Shown in pieces: positions 13,340-20,518 of a stretch of DNA of 22,913 bases. This stretch comes from Candidatus Pacearchaeota archaeon. Its GTDB lineage: Archaea; Nanobdellota; Nanobdellia; Pacearchaeales; GW2011-AR1. The stretch is taken from NCBI GenBank assembly GCA_002688875.1, contig NZDU01000003.1, positions 12,101-35,013 on the forward strand. The letters are read 5' to 3'. A model generated the notes under the pieces. The model was not told the origin of the DNA. It was given only the letters and a program-made list of their open reading frames with translations, and searched no databases. Position 1 is the stretch's first letter. The number at the start of each line of letters is the position of its first letter. The position numbers were made by a program, and so were the translations under genes.

Positions 13340-13900
13340 ATGGTAGATCAAGAATTAAAACAAGAAAGTGAAGATAAGAAAATGGATAAAGTTAATTGGA
13401 ATAAGATGAGAGAAGTTGAGATTGAGAAGATAGTTTTGCATTGTGGTGGGACTGAAGAGAAGCTTGAGAAATCGAGGAAGTTGTTGGAGAAGATAACTGG
13501 AAGTAATAAGATTTATACGGTTAAGAGTACGAGGAGAATTCCAGCTTTTGGGATTAGTCCTGGAAAGCAGAGTGGGGTTAAGATTACGATTAGAGATAAG
13601 GAAAAGATTAAGGATTATTTGGAGAGGTTTTTTGCTTCGATGGAGAATAAGGTTAAGAAGAAAGCTGTAAGTGATAATCAATTTTGTTTTGGGATTGCTG
13701 AGTATATTGAGGTTCCTGGGTTGGATTATGATAGAGATATTGGGATAAGTGGGTTTGAGGTTATGGTTGTTTTTACTCGGAAAGGGAAGAGGGCAAAGAT
13801 GAAGAAGATTGGGAGAGGGAAGTATCCGTTGAAGCAAGGGGTTACGAAGGAAAAGATAGTTGAATATTTGGAAAGTAAATTTGGATTGGAGTTTGAATAA
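13340..13900 (+). CDS. rpl5: ribosomal protein uL5
   Basis: A 186-residue large-subunit central protuberance protein that binds 5S rRNA. The core starts near residue 21 (NKMREVEIEKIVLHCGGTEE) and includes STRRIPAFGISPGKQSGVKI, IAEYIEVPGLDYDRDIGISG and the C-terminal VVFTRKGKRAKMKKIGRG. The first 20 residues are a charged extension. It overlaps uS14 by 1 nt (TAATG). Confidence 0.96.
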   Translation: MVDQELKQESEDKKMDKVNWNKMREVEIEKIVLHCGGTEEKLEKSRKLLEKITGSNKIYTVKSTRRIPAFGISPGKQSGVKITIRDKEKIKDYLERFFASMENKVKKKAVSDNQFCFGIAEYIEVPGLDYDRDIGISGFEVMVVFTRKGKRAKMKKIGRGKYPLKQGVTKEKIVEYLESKFGLEFE

Positions 13901-14130
13901 TGACAGCAAGTGATTGGAGGAAGATGTTGAAGCAGTTTAGGAATAAGCCTGCGATGAGGGCTAAGTATATTAAGCATAATAAGCCGAAGGATCGGACCAC
14001 GGGGATTACTCAGAAGAAGTGTGAGAGATGTGGGCGGTTTGGGGCGATGGTGAATAGCTATGGGTTGAATTTATGTAGACATTGTTTTAGAGAAATTGCG
14101 GAGGAACTTGGTTTTAAGAAGTTTAGTTAA
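13900..14130 (+). CDS. rps14: ribosomal protein uS14 (zinc form)
   Basis: A 76-residue small-subunit head protein. It carries the zinc ribbon with Cys41, Cys44, Cys59 and Cys62 (KKCERCGRFGAMVNSYGLNL then CRHCF), so it is the zinc-binding type usual in archaea. An N-terminal extension of about 30 residues lengthens it compared with the shortest archaeal forms. It is followed after 1 nt (TAAGATG) by the 86-residue orphan ORF. Confidence 0.96.
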   Translation: MTASDWRKMLKQFRNKPAMRAKYIKHNKPKDRTTGITQKKCERCGRFGAMVNSYGLNLCRHCFREIAEELGFKKFS

Positions 14131-14131
14131 G

Positions 14132-14392
14132 ATGGAAATGGTAGATGAATGTTTTTATGATCTTATGGAAGTAATAAATCCTGTAGTAGATTTTTCTCGA
14201 AAGTATGTTGAGGCTAAAATTTCTGGTGATGAAAATAGTGCACAGAGTTATAAGAATTCGTGGGAATTAGCTAAAGATAAAGTTAAGAAAATGTATGGAC
14301 ACTCTCATGAGGGAGTAGTAGAAGGTCTTGAATTATTTTTAAAGAGTAATGAGAAAATGGTTAAAATTATTGAAGGAGTAATAACACAATGA
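14132..14392 (+). CDS. orphan ORF between uS14 and uS8, 86 residues
   Basis: Not recognised. It appears all-helical: about 2-28 (CFYDLMEVINPVVDFSRKYV), 30-52 (GDENSAQSYKNSWELAKDKV) and 58-84 (GVVEGLELFLKSNEKMVKII). There is no membrane segment or known motif. It starts 1 nt after uS14 and overlaps uS8 by 4 nt (ATGA); the in-frame GGAG at 14376-14379 may act as a ribosome binding site for uS8. Codon use is AT-rich, with mostly AAA/GTA/GGA. Confidence 0.78.
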   Translation: MEMVDECFYDLMEVINPVVDFSRKYVEAKISGDENSAQSYKNSWELAKDKVKKMYGHSHEGVVEGLELFLKSNEKMVKIIEGVITQ

Positions 14393-14760
14393 GCCAAGAT
14401 ATAGTTGCGGACGGATTGAATCAGATAATGAATGCTAAGAAGGCGAAGAAGAAAGAAGTAGTTTTGGCTAAGCATTCTAAGATACTTCGGAAGGTTTTGG
14501 ATTTGGCGAAGGATGCTGGGTATTTGGATTATTCGGTTGAAGGGAATGAGCTTACGGTTAAGATTGATGATGTTAATGAGATTAGGGCGATTAAGCCTCG
14601 GTATACTGTTTCGGTTAAGAAGATTAATGCTTATGTGAGGAGGTATTTGCCTGCGAAGAATTTTGGGTTTGTGGTTGTGAGTACGAGTAAGGGGATTATG
14701 AAACATGAGGAAGCTGAGGAGCAAAATATTGGAGGGTGTCTGTTGGCGTATATGTATTAA
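14389..14760 (+). CDS. rps8: ribosomal protein uS8
   Basis: A 123-residue small-subunit platform protein binding 16S rRNA. The archaeal opening DIVADGLNQIMNAKKAKKKE is followed by DLAKDAGYLDYSVEG, the central RAIKPRYTVSVKKI and the C-terminal signature STSKGIMKHEEAEEQNIGGC that contacts helix 21. Full family length. One nucleotide (TAAAATG) separates it from uL6. Confidence 0.96.
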   Translation: MSQDIVADGLNQIMNAKKAKKKEVVLAKHSKILRKVLDLAKDAGYLDYSVEGNELTVKIDDVNEIRAIKPRYTVSVKKINAYVRRYLPAKNFGFVVVSTSKGIMKHEEAEEQNIGGCLLAYMY

Positions 14761-14761
14761 A

Positions 14762-15487
14762 ATGGTTGAAGAAGAAAATAGTGTTGATAAAATGGAAGGG
14801 CAGGATGAGATGGAGATAGTTGAGGAAGTTGTTTCGGAAGGTAAGTATGAGAGTGGATCTACTGGAGAGAGTAAGTCATTAAGCCCTGAAGTTGTTGGAG
14901 ATACTGAGAAAGAAGATAAAGGGGAAGGAGATAGCAAAAAACCTGAAGGGTTGTATGAAGAAATTGCGTTGGCTGAAGGGATTTCAGCTAGTGTTGATGG
15001 GCATAAGTTGATGATGAAGAAAGGAGATAATGAGATTGTTCGGGAGATTCATCCGTTTATTGAGGTTAAGGTCGAGAGTGATCGTGTGGTTTTGAGTTGT
15101 GATAGGGAGAGGAAGATTGAGAGGAAGTTGTTTGGGACGAATAAGGCGCATGTTAGGAATATGGTTAAGGGACTTTCCGAGGGGTTTGTGTATAAGTTGA
15201 AGGTTGCGAATGTGCATTTTCCGATGAAGGTTAGTTATAATAAGGATAGTAATGAAGTTGTGGTGAATAATTTTCTTGGGGAGAAGGTGGATAGGAAGAT
15301 TAAGTTGGTTGATGGGGTTGAGGTTTCGGTTAAGGGAGAGGATATTGAGATTAGTAGTGCGAATATTGAGAGTGCAGGGAATGCGGCTGCGCAGATTGAG
15401 AAAGGGACTAAGGTTAGGAATAAGGACAGAAGGATATATCAGGATGGGATTTTTATCACGGAGAAACCAGGGAGGGTTTTTGGGTAA
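14762..15487 (+). CDS. rpl6: ribosomal protein uL6
   Basis: A 241-residue large-subunit protein of the stalk base. The family core begins at about residue 60 (EGLYEEIALAEGISASVDG) and includes the archaeal VVLSCDRERKIERKLFGTNK, HVRNMVKGLSEGFVYKL and the C-terminal IEKGTKVRNKDRRIYQDGIF. The first 60 residues are an acidic low-complexity extension; residues 30-54 of it match a stretch of the uS3 tail codon for codon without gaps. An in-frame ATG at 14705 inside uS8 is not used as the start. Confidence 0.95.
   Translation: MVEEENSVDKMEGQDEMEIVEEVVSEGKYESGSTGESKSLSPEVVGDTEKEDKGEGDSKKPEGLYEEIALAEGISASVDGHKLMMKKGDNEIVREIHPFIEVKVESDRVVLSCDRERKIERKLFGTNKAHVRNMVKGLSEGFVYKLKVANVHFPMKVSYNKDSNEVVVNNFLGEKVDRKIKLVDGVEVSVKGEDIEISSANIESAGNAAAQIEKGTKVRNKDRRIYQDGIFITEKPGRVFG
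14849..14923 (+). repeat. 25-codon segment shared with the uS3 tail, copy in uL6
   Basis: Aligns without gaps to 19792-19866: 56 of 75 nucleotides identical by hand count, and identical over TTGGAGATACT. Both copies encode ESGS...VGDT-type disordered sequence in the same frame. Confidence 0.5.
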
Positions 15488-15488
15488 G

Positions 15489-15854
15489 ATGATAGCGAGT
15501 AAAGGAGAATTGAAAGAATTAAATGAGTCTGAATTTAGGATAAGAAGGATTGATAAAATAGTAGAGGGTGGGACTATAGATAGCAGATTGGGAGAATATT
15601 GTAAGAATCTTGTTCTAATTGATTTTTTGAGTATAGAGGCTGAAGAAAACTTTTATAAAGGAGATTTTGATGTATGTGTAGAATCGCTCTCAGGAATTAA
15701 ACTAACATTAGATGCTATCACTAATATTTATTTTGATATGCACAGTGTTGCTAAAGGAAATGCTCCATTTGGAAATTATCAAGAGTTAGTTGACCTTGCT
15801 GAGAGAAGATATGAGAATTTAGTAAATAAATTTGAGAAATTATTAGTTTCATAA
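15489..15854 (+). CDS. orphan ORF between uL6 and eL32, 121 residues
   Basis: Not recognised. It is probably all-helical, with an N-terminal segment LKELNESEFRIRRIDKIVEG, a central GEYCKNLVLIDFLSIEAEEN and a C-terminal pair (SGIKLTLDAITNIYFDM, YQELVDLAERRYENLVNKF). The layout of a helical bundle with an acidic surface resembles small helical-repeat or HEPN-like proteins in outline only. It lies 1 nt after uL6 (TAAGATG) and 1 nt before eL32 (TAAAATG). AT-rich codon use. Confidence 0.78.
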   Translation: MIASKGELKELNESEFRIRRIDKIVEGGTIDSRLGEYCKNLVLIDFLSIEAEENFYKGDFDVCVESLSGIKLTLDAITNIYFDMHSVAKGNAPFGNYQELVDLAERRYENLVNKFEKLLVS

Positions 15855-15855
15855 A

Positions 15856-16533
15856 ATGGCAAGAAAGAAATTCATAAGAGCAAGCGCACATCGATTCTCT
15901 AAGTTAGGTTTGCGTAGGAAGAAGAAACAGATTTATAGAAAAAGTAAGGGGAGAGATAATAAGACTCGGTTGAATATGATTGGGAGAGTTGAGAATGCGA
16001 GGATTGGGCATGGACATGATAAAAAGATTCGGGGGTTGCATCAAGGAGATAAGGTTGTTGTAGTTTATAATCTGGAGGAGTTGAAGAAGGTTAGTGATAA
16101 TGAAGTTGCGATTGTTGGGAAGATGGGAGATAAGAAGAGGGTTGAGATTGCTAAATATGCTAAGGATAAAAAGATTAAATTGAAGAATTTGGATGTTGAT
16201 AAATTTATTAAGAAGATTGAGGAGAAGATGAAAGATAAAAAGGATAAGAAGAAGGGGAAAGTAGATAAGAAGAAGGCTAGAGATAAGGATAGTAAGAGTA
16301 AGGAGAAGAAGGATAAGAAAACTGAGGAGAAGGGTGAAAAGGAAGATAAGAAAACTGAGGAGAAGGGTAAGGATGATGGGAAGAAAGATGATAAGTTAGA
16401 AGATAAGATTGGAAAAGATGAGAAGAAATCGGATGATGTGAAAGATGCTAAGAAAGATGGTGGTGGGAAGAGTGATGAATCAAAAGATGATAAAAATGAA
16501 AATAAATCTGAAGATAAGGAGAAAGGAAAATGA
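15856..16533 (+). CDS. rpl32e: ribosomal protein eL32 with long charged tail
   Basis: A 225-residue archaeal/eukaryotic large-subunit protein. The core (about 1-120) shows KKFIRASAHRFSKLGLRRKK, SKGRDNKTRLNMIGRVENAR, IRGLHQGDKVVVVYNLEELK and KKRVEIAKYAKDKKIKLKN. The last 105 residues are almost only Lys, Asp, Glu, Gly and Ser, roughly doubling the protein; they contain an internal tandem repeat (16312-16368). It overlaps eL19 by 4 nt. Confidence 0.94.
   Translation: MARKKFIRASAHRFSKLGLRRKKKQIYRKSKGRDNKTRLNMIGRVENARIGHGHDKKIRGLHQGDKVVVVYNLEELKKVSDNEVAIVGKMGDKKRVEIAKYAKDKKIKLKNLDVDKFIKKIEEKMKDKKDKKKGKVDKKKARDKDSKSKEKKDKKTEEKGEKEDKKTEEKGKDDGKKDDKLEDKIGKDEKKSDDVKDAKKDGGGKSDESKDDKNENKSEDKEKGK
16312..16368 (+). 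repeat. 33-nt period tandem repeat in the eL32 tail
   Basis: The same 24 nt occur at 16312-16335 and 16345-16368 with no mismatch, separated by GAAAAGGAA. They encode DKKTEEKG twice. This indicates growth of the tail by slippage or unequal exchange. Confidence 0.8.
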
Positions 16534-17135
16534 ATTTGACTAAGAAGAAGGAACTTGCTGCGAAGGCGTTGAAGGTTGGGAAGAATCGGGTTAGGTTTGA
16601 TAATGAGAGGCTTAATGAGATTAAGGAAGCTATAACTAAGGAAGATGTTAAGGGGTTGGTTGCGGAAGGGGTTATTAGTATTAAGCCGGTTAAAGGTAGA
16701 AAGAAGATTGAGAGAAGGAAAACTAGGAGGGGGCCTGGGAAGATTAAGAAGAAGGTTAATAATAGGAAGCAGGTTTATGTTAAGATAACTAGAAAGCTTA
16801 GGGCTTATATTATTGGGCTTCGGGATAAGCGAGTTATTGAGAGTGATTTGTATTGGGATTTGAGGAAGAAGATTAGAATGAGAGATTTTAAAAGTCTAAG
16901 TAGTATGAAAGATTATTTGAGGGGGACTGGGGTGGAGATTTTAGGGGGTAAGGTGGAGAAAGTTGGGAGTGGTAAGAGAAAGGCTAAGAGAGCTGAGAAA
17001 TTTGGGAAGGGCGATAATAAAGGTAAAACTGAGGAGAAGAAGGATGATAAAGTGAAGGTTGATAAAAATGAGAAGGTGGAAGGTAAGGATGAAGATAAGA
17101 CTAAAGATAAATCAAAGGATAAGAAGAAAAAATGA
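16530..17135 (+). CDS. rpl19e: ribosomal protein eL19
   Basis: A 201-residue archaeal/eukaryotic large-subunit protein that bridges the subunits. The core has MNLTKKKELAAKALKVGKNR, the basic linker RKTRRGPGKIKKKVNNRKQV and RKLRAYIIGLRDKRVIESDL, ending with FKSLSSMKDYLRGTG near residue 130-145. A lysine-rich low-complexity tail of about 50 residues follows. It overlaps both eL32 and uL18 by 4 nt. Confidence 0.95.
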   Translation: MNLTKKKELAAKALKVGKNRVRFDNERLNEIKEAITKEDVKGLVAEGVISIKPVKGRKKIERRKTRRGPGKIKKKVNNRKQVYVKITRKLRAYIIGLRDKRVIESDLYWDLRKKIRMRDFKSLSSMKDYLRGTGVEILGGKVEKVGSGKRKAKRAEKFGKGDNKGKTEEKKDDKVKVDKNEKVEGKDEDKTKDKSKDKKKK

Positions 17136-17602
17136 AAAAACAAAATAAAATAGATAAGAGAAGGCGAAGGGAAGGGAAGACGAATTATACTAAAAGGTTG
17201 ATTTTGTTGAAGGGAGGTTTGCCTCGGCTTGTGGTTAGGAAGAGTAGTAGGTATGTTGTGTTGCAGATAGTTGAGAGTGTGCATGCTCAGGATAAAATAG
17301 TTGGAATGGTTAGTACTAAGGATTTGTTGAAGAAGGGATGGCCTGTTGAGAAAGCTGGTTCGTTGAAATCGCTTGGGGCTGTTTATTTGGCTGGGTTGAT
17401 GTTGGGTAAGAAGTATGAGGGGAAGAAAGTTATATTGGATAGTGGGTTGATTCCTAATACTAAAGGAAGTAGGGTTTATGCGGCTGTTAAGGGAGTTGCG
17501 GATGCGGGAGTTGATATTCCGTATGATGAGAAAGTGATTCCTGAAAAGGAAAGGATTGAAAACTTTGAGTTTTTTAATAAGGTTAGGGAGGGGGTTGAAT
17601 AA
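17132..17602 (+). CDS. rpl18: ribosomal protein uL18
   Basis: A 156-residue 5S-rRNA-binding protein of the central protuberance. It shows the N-terminal RRRREGKTNYTKRLILLKGG, LPRLVVRKSSRYVVLQIVES, LGAVYLAGLMLGKKYEGKKV, DSGLIPNTKGSRVYAAVKGV and ADAGVDIPYDEKVIP. It is shorter at the C-terminus than many archaeal homologues (about 170-200), which may be ordinary for this lineage. It is followed after 1 nt (TAAAATG) by uS5. Confidence 0.95.
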   Translation: MKKQNKIDKRRRREGKTNYTKRLILLKGGLPRLVVRKSSRYVVLQIVESVHAQDKIVGMVSTKDLLKKGWPVEKAGSLKSLGAVYLAGLMLGKKYEGKKVILDSGLIPNTKGSRVYAAVKGVADAGVDIPYDEKVIPEKERIENFEFFNKVREGVE

Positions 17603-17603
17603 A

Positions 17604-18377
17604 ATGCCACCACAAAATAATCGAGATAATAATAGAAATCAGGGTCGTAATGGAAATAATAATCGTAGTGGGAGGCCGGAGAGGAAGCCGTTCAAGAGGA
17701 TGACTGATGCTGAGAGAGCTGAGAAGGCGAGGCAGCAGGCGGCTCAGGAGTTGGAGGATTGGAGACCTAAGACTAGGTTGGGGTTGATGGTTAAGAGTGG
17801 GAAGATTAAGGATATGGATGAGGCTTTGAAATATAGGATACTTGAGGCGGAGATTGTGGATAGTTTGATGGATGTTAAGTCGGATATTTTGAATATTGGA
17901 CAGGCGAAGGGGAAGTTTGGTGGGGGGAAGAGAAGGGCTTGGAGACAGACTCAGAGAAAGACTAAGGAAGGGAATGTGCCTACGTTTTCTTGTATGGCGG
18001 TTGCTGGGGATGGGGATAGTTATATTGGGTTGGGATATGGTCGTGCGAAAGAGACATTGCCTGCTCGAGCAAAGGCGGTTAGGAAGGCTAAGTTGAATGT
18101 GTTTAAGATAAATAAATCTTGTTCGAGTTTTGATTGTACTTGTGGAGAGCCACATACTGTGCCATTTATTGTTGAAGGTAAGGCAGGGAGTTGTAGAGTT
18201 AAGTTGATGCCGGCGCCTCAGGGAACGGGGTTGGTTGTTGGTGATGAGTTGAAGAAAATATTGAGAATTGCAGGGATTAAAGATGTTTATAGTGTTACGA
18301 GTGGGAAGATTAGGACTACATTAAATTTAGCGAAGGCGTGTATTAATGCGTTGGAGAAGACGAGGAGGAGGGAGTAG
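17604..18377 (+). CDS. rps5: ribosomal protein uS5
   Basis: A 257-residue small-subunit protein for translational fidelity. It has an N-terminal extension of about 30 residues rich in Asn/Arg/Gln (PPQNNRDNNRNQGRNGNNN). The family region runs from DWRPKTRLGLMVKSGKIKDM through FSCMAVAGDGDSYIGLGYGR, the archaeal Cys-rich SCSSFDCTCGEPHTVPF and KLMPAPQGTGLVVGDELKKI. ATG 17604 is set by the TAAAATG junction; an upstream in-frame ATG (17556) lies inside uL18. One nucleotide separates it from the 136-residue orphan ORF. Confidence 0.95.
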   Translation: MPPQNNRDNNRNQGRNGNNNRSGRPERKPFKRMTDAERAEKARQQAAQELEDWRPKTRLGLMVKSGKIKDMDEALKYRILEAEIVDSLMDVKSDILNIGQAKGKFGGGKRRAWRQTQRKTKEGNVPTFSCMAVAGDGDSYIGLGYGRAKETLPARAKAVRKAKLNVFKINKSCSSFDCTCGEPHTVPFIVEGKAGSCRVKLMPAPQGTGLVVGDELKKILRIAGIKDVYSVTSGKIRTTLNLAKACINALEKTRRRE

Positions 18378-18378
18378 G

Positions 18379-18789
18379 ATGGATACCATATATAATCCAG
18401 CAAATCATGAAGAATTGAGGAGTTTAGAAAATAAATTGGTTTTGATAAATTCTTTTGGTAATGAAGAAGTTGAATGGGGTCAAACATTTTTTTATAAATT
18501 GGCAGATGGAGAAGTATATGAATTTGTAAATATTAGTAATAATATGGGGCGTATCACTGGAGTGTGGGAAAAGAATGAAGGTAAATTAAAAGTACGTTGC
18601 GTTCCAAAAGATAATATTAGTTTTGATAGTGATGGGCTAAGTCTAACTGGTAATCATAGGGAAGTGTTATCCGTACAATCAGATGTAGAATATGGAAGGA
18701 TTAAGGATATTATGATTGGTTACATTAGGTTAGATGACCAAGTTTTAAGAGATAATGACGTATTTAATGCCTGGAGGTTAGATCAATGA
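18379..18789 (+). CDS. orphan ORF between uS5 and uS3, 136 residues
   Basis: Not recognised. It looks like a soluble all-beta protein: LVLINSFGNEEVEWGQTFFY, EVYEFVNISNNMGRITGVW, KLKVRCVPKDNISFDSDG and IKDIMIGYIRLDDQVL. There are no membrane segments. It begins 1 nt after uS5 (TAGGATG). Its stop overlaps the ATG of a 12-codon mini-ORF (ATGA at 18786-18789) that leads to uS3. Codon use is AT-rich and clearly different from uS5 and uS3. Confidence 0.8.
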   Translation: MDTIYNPANHEELRSLENKLVLINSFGNEEVEWGQTFFYKLADGEVYEFVNISNNMGRITGVWEKNEGKLKVRCVPKDNISFDSDGLSLTGNHREVLSVQSDVEYGRIKDIMIGYIRLDDQVLRDNDVFNAWRLDQ

Positions 18790-18824
18790 TTGAAAATAAA
18801 TCGCTATTTATAAGAAATAAGTAA
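18786..18824 (+). CDS. mini-ORF between the 136-residue ORF and uS3, 12 residues
   Basis: ATG 18786 to TAA 18824 encodes MIENKSLFIRNK. It overlaps the preceding stop by 4 nt (ATGA) and ends 1 nt before the uS3 ATG (TAAAATG), the same junction types used by the full-size inserts. It may be a remnant of an inserted ORF or a re-initiation bridge; at this length an ORF by chance is quite possible. Confidence 0.25.
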   Translation: MIENKSLFIRNK

Positions 18825-18825
18825 A

Positions 18826-19917
18826 ATGGAAGAAAGAAAATTTATTAGATTGAAGAAGGAAGAATATGGGATTAAGGAGTATATTAAGAGGGATTTGGGG
18901 AAAGGGAAGATTAGTAATTTGGATATTGAGTATACGCCGGTTGGGGAGAAGATAATTATTCATACGGCGAAGCCGGGGTTGGTTATTGGTCGGAAGGGGG
19001 AGAATATTCAGAATCTGACAGCGGTTTTGAAGAAGAGGTTTAAGTTGGAGAATCCGCATATTGAGATTTCGGAGATTGAGCAACCGTTGTTTGATGCGCA
19101 GATTGTTGCGGATGATATTGCGCTTGCTCTTGAGAGGATGGGGAATTTGAAGTTTAAGGTTATTGCTTATAGGAAGTTGCAGGAGATAATGAGGGCGGGG
19201 GCTTTGGGATGTGAGTTAAGGTTGACTGGAAAGTTGCCTTCGGATCGTGCGAAGTCGTGGAGGTTTGCTGAGGGTTATTTGAAGAAAGCTGGGGATTCTA
19301 ATAAGGAAGTTGATAGGGCTCAGGCTACTTCGTTGACCAAGCTGGGGATTACAGGGATTAAAGTTGCGATAATGCCACCGAATGCTAAGATTTATGATAA
19401 GATTGAAGTGAATGATGAGTTGAGAAGGAAGTTGGGGAAGTATTCGATTGAAGAGGAAGTTGAAGTTGTTAAGAAAGGGAAGAAGAGTAAGAAGAGAACT
19501 AAGACGGTTAAGAAAATTGAAGAAGATGGGAAGGTTGAAGTTAAGGAAGAAAGTATGGAGACGGTGCAGGAAGTTATTGATACTAAGGAAGAAATTAAGG
19601 GGGATGCGATTGCTGTTGAGCAGGAGATTGAAGAGGGTGTTAGTGAGAGTGATGATAAGGCTATTGAGAAAGCTGAAATTGAAGAGAAGAAAAATGAAGG
19701 AAAGGGTAAGGATGGAAATGAAGGTAAGATTGAAGATGGTTTGGATAAAGATGGGAAGGATGGAAATATTGAAAGCCTAAACCATGATATCGAGAGTGGG
19801 TCTAGTGAAGAAAATGAGTTGTCTAGCTCGGAAGATGTTGGAGATACTAAGAAAGATGATTTTGGTGTGGAAGGAAAGGGTAATAAAGATGAGAATGTTG
19901 AGGAGGGTAAGGAATAA
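18826..19917 (+). CDS. rps3: ribosomal protein uS3 with long acidic tail
   Basis: A 363-residue small-subunit mRNA-entry protein. The type II KH domain has the GxxG loop as GLVIGRKGENIQNLTAVLKK (51-70), and the C-terminal S3 domain includes MRAGALGCELRLTGKLPSDR and TKLGITGIKVAIMPPNAKIY. From about residue 215 onward, about 150 residues are a Glu/Lys/Asp/Gly/Ser tail, far beyond the usual archaeal length of about 210-230. The gene normally follows uL22; here it lies after uS5. Confidence 0.95.
   Translation: MEERKFIRLKKEEYGIKEYIKRDLGKGKISNLDIEYTPVGEKIIIHTAKPGLVIGRKGENIQNLTAVLKKRFKLENPHIEISEIEQPLFDAQIVADDIALALERMGNLKFKVIAYRKLQEIMRAGALGCELRLTGKLPSDRAKSWRFAEGYLKKAGDSNKEVDRAQATSLTKLGITGIKVAIMPPNAKIYDKIEVNDELRRKLGKYSIEEEVEVVKKGKKSKKRTKTVKKIEEDGKVEVKEESMETVQEVIDTKEEIKGDAIAVEQEIEEGVSESDDKAIEKAEIEEKKNEGKGKDGNEGKIEDGLDKDGKDGNIESLNHDIESGSSEENELSSSEDVGDTKKDDFGVEGKGNKDENVEEGKE
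19792..19866 (+). repeat. 25-codon segment shared with uL6, copy in uS3
   Basis: Ungapped match to 14849-14923 (56 of 75 nucleotides by hand count), in frame, within the acidic tail of uS3. Confidence 0.5.
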
Positions 19918-19922
19918 TTAAA

Positions 19923-20123
19923 ATGCCAATATTAAGAAATAAAGATATGAGTAAGATGTCGAATGCTGAGAGAGATAGTAAGATTAAGGATTTGAAGATG
20001 GAGTTGGTTAAGGAGCAGGTGAATTTGGCGAAGGGTGGGAAGACGAAGGTTAGGGAGATGAAGAAGACGATTGCTCGATTACTTACTTTCAACAGATTAA
20101 ATGAAACTGTTGAGAATAAATAA
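19923..20123 (+). CDS. rpl29: ribosomal protein uL29
   Basis: A 66-residue helical-hairpin large-subunit protein at the tunnel exit. MPILRNKDMSKMSNAERDSK begins the first helix, DLKMELVKEQVNLAKGGKTK the loop, and VREMKKTIARLLTFNRL the second helix with the family's conserved T-IAR. It sits between uS3 and eIF1, preserving the local archaeal order although the block has moved. Confidence 0.93.
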   Translation: MPILRNKDMSKMSNAERDSKIKDLKMELVKEQVNLAKGGKTKVREMKKTIARLLTFNRLNETVENK

Positions 20124-20125
20124 AC

Positions 20126-20425
20126 ATGGATATATGTCCGAAATGTGGATTGCCTTTGCAAGCTTGTGTTTGCGATGAAATAACGAAGACAGAACAGAGA
20201 ATACAGATCCGAACTGAGAAGAAAAAGTTTGGTAAGTTAGCGACGATAATATCTGGCTTTCAAGGCGTGGACTTGAAAGTGACGGCGAAGGGGCTCAAGA
20301 ATGAGCTGGCTTGTGGGGGGACTGTTAAGGATAACGGTGTCGAACTGCAAGGCGATCATTCTAGGACCGCTAAAGGGGCTTTGGTGAAACTTGGTTTCAG
20401 CGAGGACCTTATAGAAGTTGCGTAG
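20126..20425 (+). CDS. translation initiation factor aIF1 (SUI1/eIF1)
   Basis: A 99-residue SUI1-fold initiation factor that binds the 30S subunit and monitors start-codon selection. An N-terminal zinc-finger-like cluster has Cys4, Cys7, Cys14 and Cys16. The core contains FGKLATIISGFQGVDLKVTA, LKNELACGGTVKDNGVELQG and DHSRTAKGALVKLGFSEDLI. The start is 2 nt after the uL29 stop. Codon use is more balanced (AAC, CTC, GGC, GCT) than in the surrounding ribosomal genes. In typical archaea the RNase P p29 gene follows; here a 93-nt gap and uL30 follow. Confidence 0.94.
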   Translation: MDICPKCGLPLQACVCDEITKTEQRIQIRTEKKKFGKLATIISGFQGVDLKVTAKGLKNELACGGTVKDNGVELQGDHSRTAKGALVKLGFSEDLIEVA

Positions 20426-20467
20426 CTAGATAAGAACTGTTGAGCATAAAAAACAAAAAAGCAAAGG

Positions 20468-20476
20468 CTTAAAAAT
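20468..20476 (+). promoter_or_regulatory. internal promoter (TATA) before uL30
   Basis: CTTAAAAAT lies about 43-51 nt before ATG 20519, predicting a start near 20497. The 93-nt gap is the only sizeable non-coding one in the operon. A purine-rich GAGGAG at 20495-20500 and inverted repeat CTCTAGAG (20490-20497) lie near the predicted start. It would drive uL30, the 116-residue orphan, uL15 and SecY. Confidence 0.4.
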
Positions 20477-20518
20477 TAGGGGAGAAACTCTCTAGAGGAG
20501 TAAAAGGTAAAGTAGAGA

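Noticed and set aside
19448..19780. Arg/Lys/Leu-rich alternative frame inside the uS3 tail
   Set aside because: An out-of-frame translation of purine-rich tail sequence; it lies wholly inside uS3 and has no start context or recognisable motif.
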